64,000 bases of DNA from AC2028 sp002373595 (lineage in GTDB: Bacteria; Bacillota; Clostridia; Lachnospirales; Lachnospiraceae). The notes beneath the pieces were generated by a model, which had not been told where the DNA came from, searched no databases, and was given only the letters and a program-made list of their open reading frames with translations. A program made the position numbers and the translations under genes. The stretch is taken from contig CAMOIX010000004.1 in NCBI GenBank assembly GCA_946616365.1, positions 1 through 64,000 on the forward strand, written 5' to 3'. This document shows positions 1-9,100 of this stretch, piece after piece. Positions within the stretch are counted from its first letter, which is position 1, and every line of letters begins with the position of its first letter.

Positions 1-453
1 TGCTGGGGCAATATATGCCGTTCTCCAATGGCGGAATTCATATTGAAGGATATGGTCACGAAGAAAGGGATCGAGGATGATTTCCTGATCGAGTCGGCGG
101 CGACATCTACCGAGGAGATAGGAAACCATGTATATCCGCCTGCAAGAGCGGAACTCCTAAGGCATGATATAGGGACTCCGGATAATGAACTCGGTCTCTC
201 GGATAAGAGGGCCAGACAGCTCAGGCGGGATGATTATGATAGATGGGATTATATCATCGGGATGGAGCAGCTCAATATGGGCTATATGCACCGTATACTC
301 GGAGGAGATCCGGATGGAAAGGTAAGTCTCCTTATGGATCATGCGGGTAAAAGTGAGGATATCGACGATCCTTGGTATACCGGGGATTTCGGTGGCGTAT
401 TTAAGCAGATAACGGAAGGCTGCGAGGGACTTCTTGACGAACTGGGATATTAG
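1..453 (+). CDS. Low-molecular-weight protein-tyrosine phosphatase (5' end missing)
   Basis: The reading frame is open from the first base and begins inside the signature P-loop: CWGNICRSPMAEF is readable from base 1. The first Cys is the expected nucleophile of the CX5R motif and the Arg the phosphate-binding residue. The catalytic-acid Asp-Pro pair lies at bases 367-372, in DDPWYTGDF, as in this family. Only about ten N-terminal residues should be missing, since the family is about 150 residues long. The enzyme is cytosolic and removes phosphate from phosphotyrosine or arginine-phosphate proteins; which substrate applies here cannot be told. The gene ends about 55 bases before the tRNA promoter. 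Partial because the window begins within it; otherwise intact. Confidence 0.93.
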   Translation, partial: CWGNICRSPMAEFILKDMVTKKGIEDDFLIESAATSTEEIGNHVYPPARAELLRHDIGTPDNELGLSDKRARQLRRDDYDRWDYIIGMEQLNMGYMHRILGGDPDGKVSLLMDHAGKSEDIDDPWYTGDFGGVFKQITEGCEGLLDELGY

Positions 454-507
454 AAAGAATGCCTTAAAAGCTGTATTTCCGGGGATATTTCGAGAGAAAA
501 AAAGTAC

Positions 508-535
508 TTGCGCACTTTACGAAAAATGGTATAAT
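508..535 (+). promoter_or_regulatory. Sigma-A-type promoter of the five-tRNA operon
   Basis: TTGCGC at 508-513 and a perfect TATAAT at 530-535 are separated by 16 bases. The first tRNA starts 35 bases downstream of the -10. No coding sequence lies between the phosphatase stop and the first tRNA. Confidence 0.7.
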
Positions 536-569
536 AATCTTTGCGTCTGCCTATCCGCAAGACGCCAAC

Positions 570-643
570 GGGATCATAGCTCAGCTGGGATGAGCGTCCG
601 CTTGACGTGCGGGAGGTCACAGGTTCGAACCCTGTTGGTCCCA
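570..643 (+). tRNA. tRNA-Val (anticodon GAC)
   Basis: A complete cloverleaf can be folded by eye. The acceptor arms GGGATCA and TGGTCCC pair with one G-T. The anticodon arm is TCCGC-TTGACGT-GCGGG, giving GAC, and the T arm contains GGTTCGAAC. The 3' CCA is not encoded. It is the first gene of a five-tRNA transcript. Confidence 0.93.
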
Positions 644-664
644 TAGGTAGATGATTACCTAAAT

Positions 665-738
<74 letters not shown>

Positions 739-776
739 TAAAAGCCTCAGAGTACTTATGTGCGATGAGGTCATAT

Positions 777-851
777 GGTGGGTATAGCACAGCTGGTTAG
801 CGCGTCAGATTGTGGTTCTGAAGGTCGAGGGTTCGAATCCCTCTACCCACC
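777..851 (+). tRNA. tRNA-His (anticodon GTG)
   Basis: Acceptor GTGGGTA pairs with TACCCAC. A G at 777 is placed to be the extra G-1 typical of tRNA-His, opposite a C discriminator at 851. The anticodon arm TCAGA-TTGTGGT-TCTGA gives GTG. No CCA is encoded. Confidence 0.94.
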
Positions 852-879
852 CGCAGTTTAAGATAATGCGGCATCGCAT

Positions 880-951
880 AGGGCTATCGCCAAGCGGTAA
901 GGCACAGCACTTTGACTGCTGCATTCGGCGGTTCGAATCCGCCTAGCCCTG
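880..951 (+). tRNA. tRNA-Gln (anticodon TTG)
   Basis: Acceptor AGGGCTA pairs with TAGCCCT. The anticodon arm CAGCA-CTTTGAC-TGCTG gives TTG. The T arm carries GGTTCGAAT. No CCA is encoded. Confidence 0.93.
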
Positions 952-1001
952 TCGTATCGGGAAATTCCCGCAGGGAACATTACAACCGATACCGGGAACA
1001 T

Positions 1002-1074
1002 GGGGTATTAGCTCAGTCGGTAGAGCACTTGACTTTTAATCAAGTTGTCGGGGGTTCGAATCCCCCATGCCTCA
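1002..1074 (+). tRNA. tRNA-Lys (anticodon TTT)
   Basis: Acceptor GGGGTAT pairs with ATGCCTC with two G-T wobbles. The D arm begins TAGCTCAG. The anticodon arm CTTGA-CTTTTAA-TCAAG gives TTT. It is the last tRNA of the cluster and is followed directly by a terminator. Confidence 0.93.
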
Positions 1075-1079
1075 ATCTA

Positions 1080-1106
1080 AAAGGGGCACGGGATGCCCCA
1101 TTTTTG
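1080..1106 (+). terminator. Intrinsic terminator of the tRNA operon
   Basis: The stem GGGGCA / TGCCCC closes a five-base loop and is followed by ATTTTTG. A short A run precedes the stem. It lies six bases after tRNA-Lys. Confidence 0.85.
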
Positions 1107-1154
1107 TCTGATCTGACTTTGATACCTCTGATAAAACAATAAACAGGAGCCATT

Positions 1155-2303
1155 ATGATAAAGACAGAGCTTTCGGAGCTTAAAAAGCGTTTTACGCAGA
1201 AGAATTGTTCGATCACCCGCATCGCAGGCTGCTATGTGGACGGCGATAAGTCCAAGAAGGGGGTATTTTCGAAGTCTTTCCTCGGTCTTCCCGAGGAGGA
1301 GCAGTTCAAATATTTTGAGCTTTTCAGGAAGGCGCTTTCAGGTACACCGGGAAAGACCGCCATCGACCTTGTTTTTACTGAAGAAGGTGAGAAAGAAGGC
1401 GGTGCAGGCGAATTTATGCTCAGACTTCGCGAGAGTGAGCTTAAGGACGAGGCTCTCCTCGAGGAGTATTTCGATCGCATCATTTCTTCATATGAATATG
1501 TAGGAAACTATCTCATACTGGCGGTGCACGATGCGTACGATGTCCCCGGTAAGGCTTCCGAGGGCGGAGATATGGATGATGCATCCGACGAAGTATACGA
1601 GTATGTTTTCACGGTGCTGTGCCCCGTTAATCTCTCGGAGCCGGGACTCTCTTACGATCCCGCAACCGAGGAGTTCCACAATCGTACCCGTGACTGGGTT
1701 GTCGATAAGCCGGCTAAGGGATTCCTGTTCCCTTCATTTAATATGCGCACTTCGGATATTCATGGAATGATGTACTATTCCAAGGATGCTGAGAATATTG
1801 ATGAGACCTTCATAGATTATGTGCTCAACTGCACACTACCCATGACTGCGGGTACTCAGAAGCAGACCTTCAGCGCTATAGTTGAGGAGACACTCGGTGA
1901 CAAGTGCGGACTTGAGGCTGTTAAGAATATCCATGAAAAGATGGGTGAGCTTCTCGAGGAGCATAAGGAGGAGCCCGAACCTCTCGTGCTTGAGCGCACG
2001 GATATGAGGAGGCTGATGGAGTCCGTCGGAGCACCCAATGACCGTATGAAGGATTTCGACAGTCATTATGAGGTGGCTGCCGGAGACAGTGCACCGATCA
2101 TGGCTACGAATATTTACAATCCGAGATCCTTTGATGTTAAGACACCCGATGTCGTCATCAAGGTCAAGCCCGACAGGACTGATCTCATAGACGAAAAGAC
2201 CATCGACGGCAGAGCATGCGTAGTCGTTGAGCTTAACGGCGAAGTGGAAGTAAACGGTATCAATGTCCGCGCCAGAGCGGGAAGAGGTAATGATAATGAG
2301 TAA
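1155..2303 (+). CDS. DUF4317 family protein
   Basis: A 382-residue soluble protein with no signal peptide or membrane segment. The N-terminus, ending in TRIAGCYVDGDKSKK, and the following LPEEEQFKYFELF stretch match the DUF4317 family as I remember it from Lachnospiraceae and related Clostridia. No catalytic motif is evident and the function is unknown. AGGAG at 1145-1149 places the start at 1155. The 3' end overlaps the start of the DJ-1-like gene by a few bases, so the two are probably translationally coupled. Confidence 0.85.
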   Translation: MIKTELSELKKRFTQKNCSITRIAGCYVDGDKSKKGVFSKSFLGLPEEEQFKYFELFRKALSGTPGKTAIDLVFTEEGEKEGGAGEFMLRLRESELKDEALLEEYFDRIISSYEYVGNYLILAVHDAYDVPGKASEGGDMDDASDEVYEYVFTVLCPVNLSEPGLSYDPATEEFHNRTRDWVVDKPAKGFLFPSFNMRTSDIHGMMYYSKDAENIDETFIDYVLNCTLPMTAGTQKQTFSAIVEETLGDKCGLEAVKNIHEKMGELLEEHKEEPEPLVLERTDMRRLMESVGAPNDRMKDFDSHYEVAAGDSAPIMATNIYNPRSFDVKTPDVVIKVKPDRTDLIDEKTIDGRACVVVELNGEVEVNGINVRARAGRGNDNE

Positions 2304-2856
2304 GATAGCAGTCATGCTGGCAGACGGTTTTGAAGAGATCGAAGCACTCACACCTGTCGATATCTTAAGACGCTGCGGTATAGAAGCAGACACGATCTCT
2401 ATAAATGCATCTGAGGATGTTATGGGATCACATAAGATCCCCGTAAAAGCTGACAAGAAGATCGCTGATATAAAGAACTGGAATGAGTATGATATGATCT
2501 TCCTCCCCGGAGGCAAGGTCGGAAATGATAATCTCGAGGCTTGCGAAGATTTAAAGGCACCGATTTATGACTTCTACAAGAGCGGAAAGTGGATAGCAGC
2601 TATATGTGCTGCCCCCAGCATCTTTGCCCACAGAGGATATCTGAAAGGCAAGAACGCAACATCCCATCCCGCTTTCACATCTCATCTCGATGAAGCCGGC
2701 GCGATCACAAAGGGCGCACCTGTTGAAGTATGCGATCATATCGTGACGGGACAGGGTATGGGAGCTTCGATTGAGTTTGCGCTTACTATCGCCGAAATAT
2801 TTGCAGGCAAAGAAATGGCGGACCGCGTAGCGGAAGGCATCTGCTACAGGAAATGA
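2296..2856 (+). CDS. DJ-1/PfpI (ThiJ) family protein
   Basis: A 186-residue single-domain DJ-1 fold protein of the YajL/ThiJ kind. The conserved N-terminal DGFEEIE supplies the Glu that contacts the reactive cysteine. The nucleophile elbow AAICAAP places Cys at about residue 104. A GPGG-like turn appears as FLPGGKVGND. Members are described as deglycases, chaperones or redox sensors and the exact activity remains debated. The start at 2296 is favoured because AGAGG at 2283-2287 is eight bases upstream; an in-frame ATG at 2290 is possible. The gene overlaps the DUF4317 stop, indicating one operon. Confidence 0.9.
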   Translation: MSKIAVMLADGFEEIEALTPVDILRRCGIEADTISINASEDVMGSHKIPVKADKKIADIKNWNEYDMIFLPGGKVGNDNLEACEDLKAPIYDFYKSGKWIAAICAAPSIFAHRGYLKGKNATSHPAFTSHLDEAGAITKGAPVEVCDHIVTGQGMGASIEFALTIAEIFAGKEMADRVAEGICYRK

Positions 2857-2874
2857 TATCAGGTACATAAAGAA

Positions 2875-3387
2875 ATGGAAATTGAACGTAAATTCTTAAT
2901 TCATAAATTACCGGATGATTTGGAGAGTTATCCCTCTCACAGGATCGAGCAGGCATATCTGTGCACAAACCCCGTACTCAGAGTACGCAGGGAAGATGAG
3001 GACTATTACGCAACCTACAAGGGAGAGGGACTCATGCAGAGAGAGGAGATCAATATGCCTCTTACTGCCGAAGGGTACAGACATCTCGTGTTAAAGGCAG
3101 ACGGTAATGTCATCTCCAAGAAGAGGTACCTCATCCCTTTGGAACACCCTCAGGTGATAGAGGGTTCGCCCCAGCCTCCGGACGGATATTCACTCATGAT
3201 CGAGCTGGATGTATTTGACAAACCTTTCGCGCCGCTTGCTATGGCGGAGGTGGAATTCGGCAGCAGGGAGGCCGCGGAGGTATTCCTTCCCCCTGAGTGG
3301 TTTGGAGAGGAAGTGACCTACGATCCGCGGTATCACAATTCACATATGGCTATGGCCGAGATCATACAGGACGACCCGGAGGATTAA
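2875..3387 (+). CDS. CYTH domain protein (triphosphate tunnel metalloenzyme)
   Basis: The 170-residue protein opens with the diagnostic ExExK motif, EIERKFL, at residues 2-8, which binds triphosphate and divalent metal in the beta-barrel tunnel. RVRRED, YYATYKG and EEIN strands and a late MAEVEF carry the alternating charged residues expected of CYTH enzymes. Prokaryotic members are usually inorganic triphosphatases or class IV adenylate cyclases. The sequence does not decide between these, so cAMP synthesis is possible but not shown. It is the last gene of the DUF4317 group; a terminator overlaps its stop codon. Confidence 0.88.
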   Translation: MEIERKFLIHKLPDDLESYPSHRIEQAYLCTNPVLRVRREDEDYYATYKGEGLMQREEINMPLTAEGYRHLVLKADGNVISKKRYLIPLEHPQVIEGSPQPPDGYSLMIELDVFDKPFAPLAMAEVEFGSREAAEVFLPPEWFGEEVTYDPRYHNSHMAMAEIIQDDPED

Positions 3388-3401
3388 TCCTTCGGGTTTT
3401 T
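3374..3401 (+). terminator. Intrinsic terminator overlapping the CYTH stop codon
   Basis: ACCCGGAGGAT and ATCCTTCGGGT pair over eleven positions with one G-T wobble, followed by TTTTT. The TAA stop at 3385-3387 sits in the loop, so the hairpin separates this operon from the TIR operon. Confidence 0.85.
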
Positions 3402-3419
3402 CTATGCTTTGAAATAGTG

Positions 3420-3450
3420 TATAATAATCATTCGGGGCGTTTGCCCCGAA
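3420..3450 (+). promoter_or_regulatory. Probable TIR-operon promoter -10 followed by a 5' hairpin
   Basis: A perfect TATAAT lies at 3420-3425; the -35 region (3397-3402) is T-rich and poor. A perfect 8-bp hairpin, TTCGGGGC-GTTT-GCCCCGAA, spans 3431-3450, exactly where the transcript would begin. It has no T run, so it is more likely an mRNA-stabilising or regulatory leader than a terminator. The ribosome site GGGGGAG follows about 20 bases later. Confidence 0.5.
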
Positions 3451-3483
3451 ATCTGAGATCTGCACATAAGGGGGAGACTATTG

Positions 3484-6162
3484 ATGGACAGTCGTAACAT
3501 GAGCGGACATGATGTATTTATCAGCTATTCTACCAAGAATAAGAACGTCGCGGATGCGATAGTCGCTGACTTCGAGCAGCACGGTATAAAATGCTGGTAC
3601 GCACCGAGGGATATCCTGCCCGGAGAGGAATGGGTCACTGCTATCAAGAATGCTCTTGAAGGCTCCAAGTCACTCGTCCTCATATATACCGATGAATCCA
3701 ATCAGTCCAGACAGGTCATGAATGAGATCGCTATCGCATTCAATGCCGGTCTTACGATAGTTCCTTTCAGACTCACCGAAGAGCAGATGAGCAGCGAGCT
3801 TGAGTACTACCTCACGAGAGTTCACTGGCTCGATGCAGTCTCCAAACCCCTCAATAAAAATATCGCGGCATTAAGAGAATACATAAATGTCATAATCAAC
3901 ACCGAGAACGGTGCAGTTCCCGTCCATCGCAAGAGTGATGAGGAGATCGTTGCAGAGCGTGCGGCTAAGAAAAAGAAAAAGACACTTGGAATAGTCATCG
4001 CAGCTATCATCGTGGTCGTGCTCGCGATAGCGGGTCTTGCGGTTGCTTCTAATGTTAAGAAAGCCGGTAGGAGTAAGACCTATGAGCAGGCTCTTGCCAG
4101 CTACAACTCACAGTACCATGGAAAAGCGGACGATGACGCAGCCCGCGAGGCATTTGAGTCTGTGAAGGATTATTTTCCTGAGAGTTATTACTATCTCGGA
4201 ATGCTCGATGAGAGAGTGGATGATTATGATTCCGCAAAGAAGCAGTACGAGGAAGGTATAGAGAAGGGAAGCATACGTTCCCTGATGGCGATGGGCAATC
4301 TTTATCTGCAAGGTAATGCTGTTTCGGCGGATCCTGTTAAAGCGAAGGAGTATTTCGATAAAGCTGTAGATAAGGGATGCAAGGAAGCAAACTACTATAT
4401 AGCTTCTCTGTGGAAGAGCGGACTCATAGAGGGCGAGGATGCTGATGGTGACAGGGCAATTGCTACCCTTAATGATGTATTTAAATGTGATGATCCGGAA
4501 ATTTTGGCTAAAGCGCATATCCTCATGGGAGATATGTCAAGTAACGGATATGCCGGACTTAATAAAAATATCGATCTGGCACTGGAATCATACAAGAAAG
4601 CGATAGATGAATGCAGCTATTATGAAGGATATGCCAATTACTATATCGGCAAGATGTACGAGGCTGAAGATGACAAGGCCAATGCGGATGAGTATTTCCG
4701 TAAGGCACTTAACTTCTGCGAAAAATCCGCAGATGAAGGATGTGCGATATCAGATAATATGGTGGGACTATGTTACCAAATGGGATACGGTACCGCTATA
4801 GATTTCAGCAAGTCGCTGGAGTACTACAAGAAAGCAGCTGATTATGGAAATCTTAATGCAACGAGGAATATAGGGCTTCTGTATGAAACGGGCGACGGAG
4901 AGCTTAAACAGGATGTGGATAAGGCATATGAGTATTATATCAAAGCTGCTGACGGCGGATTAGGAAAGGCGATGTACAACATCGGAAGACTCTATGAAAA
5001 AGGCATATATCCGACGGATGCGGAAGCCCCCGATTACAAGACTGCGAGACAGTGGTATGAGAAGGCTGCACAGAATGGACTTCCGGACGGATGGTCATAT
5101 GCCGGTGATATATACCTGAATGGCTACGAAGACGGAATAGAGGATAAAGATAAAGCTATAGAGTATTACGATCGCGGTATAGAGATGGGTAGTGCGAGAT
5201 CCATGGCATCCATGGGATATATGTATTATAAAGAGATGGATTATGACAATGCATTGATCTACTTTAAGAAAGGAGCAAACGCGGGATCTTCATATTCGAT
5301 GAGACTTATCGGACTCTGCTATCACTATGGAAAAGGTGTTGATGAGGATCCTGAAAAAGCTGCCGAATGGTATGCGCAGGCAGCTTCGGCGGGTGATGCA
5401 TATGCTTGCTTATTGATCGGAAGTCTCTATGAGGGGGCTATCCTTGACGAAGAGCCTGACTATACCAATGCTATCAGGTGGTATCTGATGGGCGCTGACA
5501 GAGGTTCTGACGGATGCGCATACAGACTTGGCAATATGTATTACAAAGGCATTGGTGCTTCAAAGGATATAGATACCGCCAAGAGGTATTATCAGAAAGC
5601 TGCAGACGCGGGAAATGCACCTGCGATGAAGGCTCTCGGTGATGTTTGCTACGACGCGAAGGATTATGATAATGCAATCCTCTGGTATGAGAAAACGATA
5701 GAAAATGGAAGTGATGTCGCTTCGGACAAATTCCTCGCTATGAGAGCACTCGGAGATATGTATTATGACGGTGTCGGTGTGGATAAGGATGAACAGAAAG
5801 CAAAAGAGTATTACCTTGATTGCGTGGAGTATACCGTTGGCGTTAATACCAGAGTCATAAGAGTAAAAGTAGATGATGAGGATGTTTATTTCAAACTTGC
5901 GATGATGTGTTTCAATGATGAGGAATTCGCAGAATCCGGATTCTTCTTTGCAAAGTGTCTGGAGTTTACCGAGAAGCCGGTCAATATGTATAACGCCGGT
6001 GTTGCATACTACAGGGCTAAGGATTATAAGAATGCCCTAAAGTATTACGGTATGGCAATAGATGCGGATTATAAGGACTCCGAAAAGGTAAAAGACAAGA
6101 TCCAAACTATGGTCGATAACGGATATGTAACCGAAAAAGAAGCGGAGAAGTGGTTGGATTAA
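3484..6162 (+). CDS. Membrane-anchored TIR domain protein with Sel1-like repeats
   Basis: An 892-residue protein. Residues 8-135 form a bacterial TIR domain: HDVFISYS at the first strand, WYAPRDI at residues 38-44, and a Glu at residue 81 (QVMNEIAIA) in the position of the NADase catalytic Glu. A KKKKK stretch precedes one membrane helix at about 167-189. From about 215 to the C-terminus there are some fifteen Sel1/TPR-like repeats of about 36 residues, with recurring A-x-x-Y-Y-x-K-A-A and G-x-M-Y patterns. The lysines suggest a cytosolic TIR and external repeats, but flanking charges are positive on both sides. TIR domains cleave NAD or make cyclic ADP-ribose variants; activity here is inferred. 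GGGGGAG upstream supports ATG 3484 over TTG 3481. One base separates its stop from the next start. Confidence 0.9.
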   Translation: MDSRNMSGHDVFISYSTKNKNVADAIVADFEQHGIKCWYAPRDILPGEEWVTAIKNALEGSKSLVLIYTDESNQSRQVMNEIAIAFNAGLTIVPFRLTEEQMSSELEYYLTRVHWLDAVSKPLNKNIAALREYINVIINTENGAVPVHRKSDEEIVAERAAKKKKKTLGIVIAAIIVVVLAIAGLAVASNVKKAGRSKTYEQALASYNSQYHGKADDDAAREAFESVKDYFPESYYYLGMLDERVDDYDSAKKQYEEGIEKGSIRSLMAMGNLYLQGNAVSADPVKAKEYFDKAVDKGCKEANYYIASLWKSGLIEGEDADGDRAIATLNDVFKCDDPEILAKAHILMGDMSSNGYAGLNKNIDLALESYKKAIDECSYYEGYANYYIGKMYEAEDDKANADEYFRKALNFCEKSADEGCAISDNMVGLCYQMGYGTAIDFSKSLEYYKKAADYGNLNATRNIGLLYETGDGELKQDVDKAYEYYIKAADGGLGKAMYNIGRLYEKGIYPTDAEAPDYKTARQWYEKAAQNGLPDGWSYAGDIYLNGYEDGIEDKDKAIEYYDRGIEMGSARSMASMGYMYYKEMDYDNALIYFKKGANAGSSYSMRLIGLCYHYGKGVDEDPEKAAEWYAQAASAGDAYACLLIGSLYEGAILDEEPDYTNAIRWYLMGADRGSDGCAYRLGNMYYKGIGASKDIDTAKRYYQKAADAGNAPAMKALGDVCYDAKDYDNAILWYEKTIENGSDVASDKFLAMRALGDMYYDGVGVDKDEQKAKEYYLDCVEYTVGVNTRVIRVKVDDEDVYFKLAMMCFNDEEFAESGFFFAKCLEFTEKPVNMYNAGVAYYRAKDYKNALKYYGMAIDADYKDSEKVKDKIQTMVDNGYVTEKEAEKWLD

Positions 6163-6163
6163 T

Positions 6164-9100
6164 ATGAACAGTGTAGGAATAATCTTAATATCCGCAGCGA
6201 TATTCTTTGCCTTCGTTGTATGGCTCGCTTCGGACAATGACAATCTGGAGAAATGGACGGGACTCGCATTTGCTGCTGCGATAGTGGGCGGACTGTGTAT
6301 CTACGGCACGATCAATGCTTCAAATTATAAATCAGAGCCATTCATAGCAGTACTCCGCACTGTGGTCGACCTCGGCAAGATGTTCGGAAACAGCGGTGCC
6401 GAAGGATATGACAAATTCATGAAAGCTTTTGAAGGAGTGCCCGGTGCTTCGGCCAAGCTCCTTACGGTATTCTACTGGTGCGTACACTTTTTTGCATTCT
6501 ATTCCATGATCAGCGCAGTGATAATGCTCCTCGGCAAGACTGCTCTCAAGAAACTAAAGACAGTCCTTATGAGAGTACATGACATAGAGCTGATCTACGG
6601 AGTCGATGAGAGCACGCTCGGATTCGGATCGAGACTCTCCAAGGATAAGGATATATCGATCGTCTATGTCGGAAACGGAAGCATATCCGAGAATGAGATA
6701 CGAGACATCGGAGGAGTATGGTTTGCGGATCCGGATGCGACCGAAGGCACTGCGGCATTTGTTAAGCGACTCGGTCTTAAGAAAGGAAGGGGAAAACTCA
6801 GACTTTCTGCTTTATCCGGCGATGCAGATGCCAATATTTCATATGCTCTTAAACTCCTGGAATCTCTTAAGAAAAGGGGAGTAAATCCCGCTCAGACGGA
6901 GCTCGTTATCCTCGGTACCGGAGAGTCGGACGGAGAAGGCCTGCAGGCATTGGGCGATACCTACGGTTACGGTTCCGTCAGGATGTTTGACAGAGCGGAA
7001 CTTGTCTCGAGACTCCTTATCAAGAAGTATCCCATCTGCGATGAAGTATCCTTTGATGATAATGCCAAGGGCAGATCAGATGTGGAAGTACTCATAGTCG
7101 GATTTGGTAATGTCGGACGCGAAGTACTGCGCAAGGCTGTAGCGAACGGACAGTTCTGCGGCAGCTCTTTCCGTGCAACTGTATTTGATCCGGCTATAGG
7201 AAAGAACGACGGATTCTTCAGAGACAGATACGCTTCGATGTTTGAAGAGTATGATATAGACCTTAAGCCTTTCGATGGCAGGAGCAGTGAACTCGCATCC
7301 TTCATCCGGGAAAGGTCAGAGAAACTTTCCTATATCGTAGTGTCCGTAGGTAATGATAAAACGGGCCGTCAGATAGTTGAAGAGATCACGAATGCTCTCG
7401 GAGCGTGCGGAGTATCCAAGCCTGTCTATATGTGCTCATCCGATAAGGTTACCCGTTTCTGCGGTACCGCGCAGCCTGAGGTGTCGCATACATTTGAAGC
7501 GGACATCCTTTTCCATGGAGTGATGGATGAACTCGCGGTTCAGATCAATCATTTCTATAACGGAGATGATGGCGAGCCGGCAGAACAGTGGAAGTCCTGT
7601 GATTACTTCAGCAGGATGAGCTGCAGAGCAAGTGCGGATTATCTCTCCGGATTTTTAAAGAAAGTAGGAGCACTTAAGAAGCACGCCTTAAGCCCTGAAG
7701 AGTCAGAGAATCTCGGTATATCCGAGCATAAGAGATGGTGCGCATTTCATTATTCATTCGGATATTCGCTTATGTCCGAAGAAGAGAAAAAAGAGAGAGC
7801 AAAGCTCTACTCTGACGAAAATCATATCAGGATCGCAAAGGATACGGATAGAAAGCATCACGCCTGCCTCATCCCCTGGGACGACCTTGATGAACTCTCC
7901 CGATGGGAGAACGGCATAACAGGCGGGAATGTTGACTATAAGCAGCTCGACCGTGACAATGTGGAGACCGTGAGAGGTCTTGCGGAGAAACTCGAAGCAG
8001 CGGAAGAAAGCACCGGAGATGCATCCAAAGATAAAGCCGGAACCAATAAGAAAAAAGACGATCCTAAGAGAAGAAAGCTCCGCAGATATCTTCCTATCAT
8101 CATTGCGATACTCATAGCCCTGATAGCAGGAATAGTGATCCTCGTCGTAAGCCATTTAAAGAGGGCTGAGCAGAGGATGGTATACCCGACAGGACTTGAT
8201 ACCGAAGGTATGCCCACAGAGACAGCGGAAGCACCGAATGACATCTCATTCGATACCGCTCGAAGCATGCAGGGAGATAAGGGTTCGGAGAGATTTACAC
8301 CGACCGATGAGGAGCCTCCTTCATGTTTCCCTCTGGCATATAATGACGAAGGGCTTCTCGAACTGCTTACGATCGTGCTCCCCGCTACGAGGGACCAGGG
8401 CTCTTACGGTACATGCTGGGCACATTCGGCGATCGCACTGGCTGAATTCTCGATGATAGCACAGGGGGAAGAGATTAACAGTGTAGACTACAGCGAGCTT
8501 CATCTGGCTTACTATACTTACAATAACGGTACGGGGCTGGCTATGGGAGATACAGGTGACAGCGTCAGCTTCATACCTACCGAAGATGATCCGAACTATC
8601 TTGAATGCGGAGGAACGCTTAGATATGCGGCTATGACTCTGGCCAGGAGGAGAGGATGCATAGATGAGAAATATCTGCCCTATGATAAGGCGGATAAGCT
8701 CCTTAAAGGCAGTATCAAGCAGGATTTCGAATTCGGATATGACGAAGCATGGCTCAGAAATGCCATATTCATTGATATCAAGAAAAATCCTAACCATGTA
8801 AAGCAGGCCATAATGTCAAACGGTGCCGTAGGAGTTAGTATCTGGGCACCGGTTAACGCTGTGGACTATATGAATAACTATAACGAAGAAACCAATTCCT
8901 ACTATGCCGCGGAAGCCAAAACCGCCAATCATGCGGTCGTTGTTGTGGGATGGGATGATGATTATCCGAGAGAGAATTTCTCGTACGGGATGTTTAACAA
9001 GAGACCCGAATCGAACGGAGCTTGGCTGGTAAGGAACAGCTGGTCGACAGAAACAAAGTTTTCTCTTGAGTCGTATTTCTGGATATCATATGAGGATCCT

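Noticed and set aside
3900..6160. Tandem DNA repeats in the TIR-Sel1 gene
   Set aside because: The repetition is at protein level (Sel1 units of about 36 residues). The DNA copies are too diverged to be tandem repeats in their own right.
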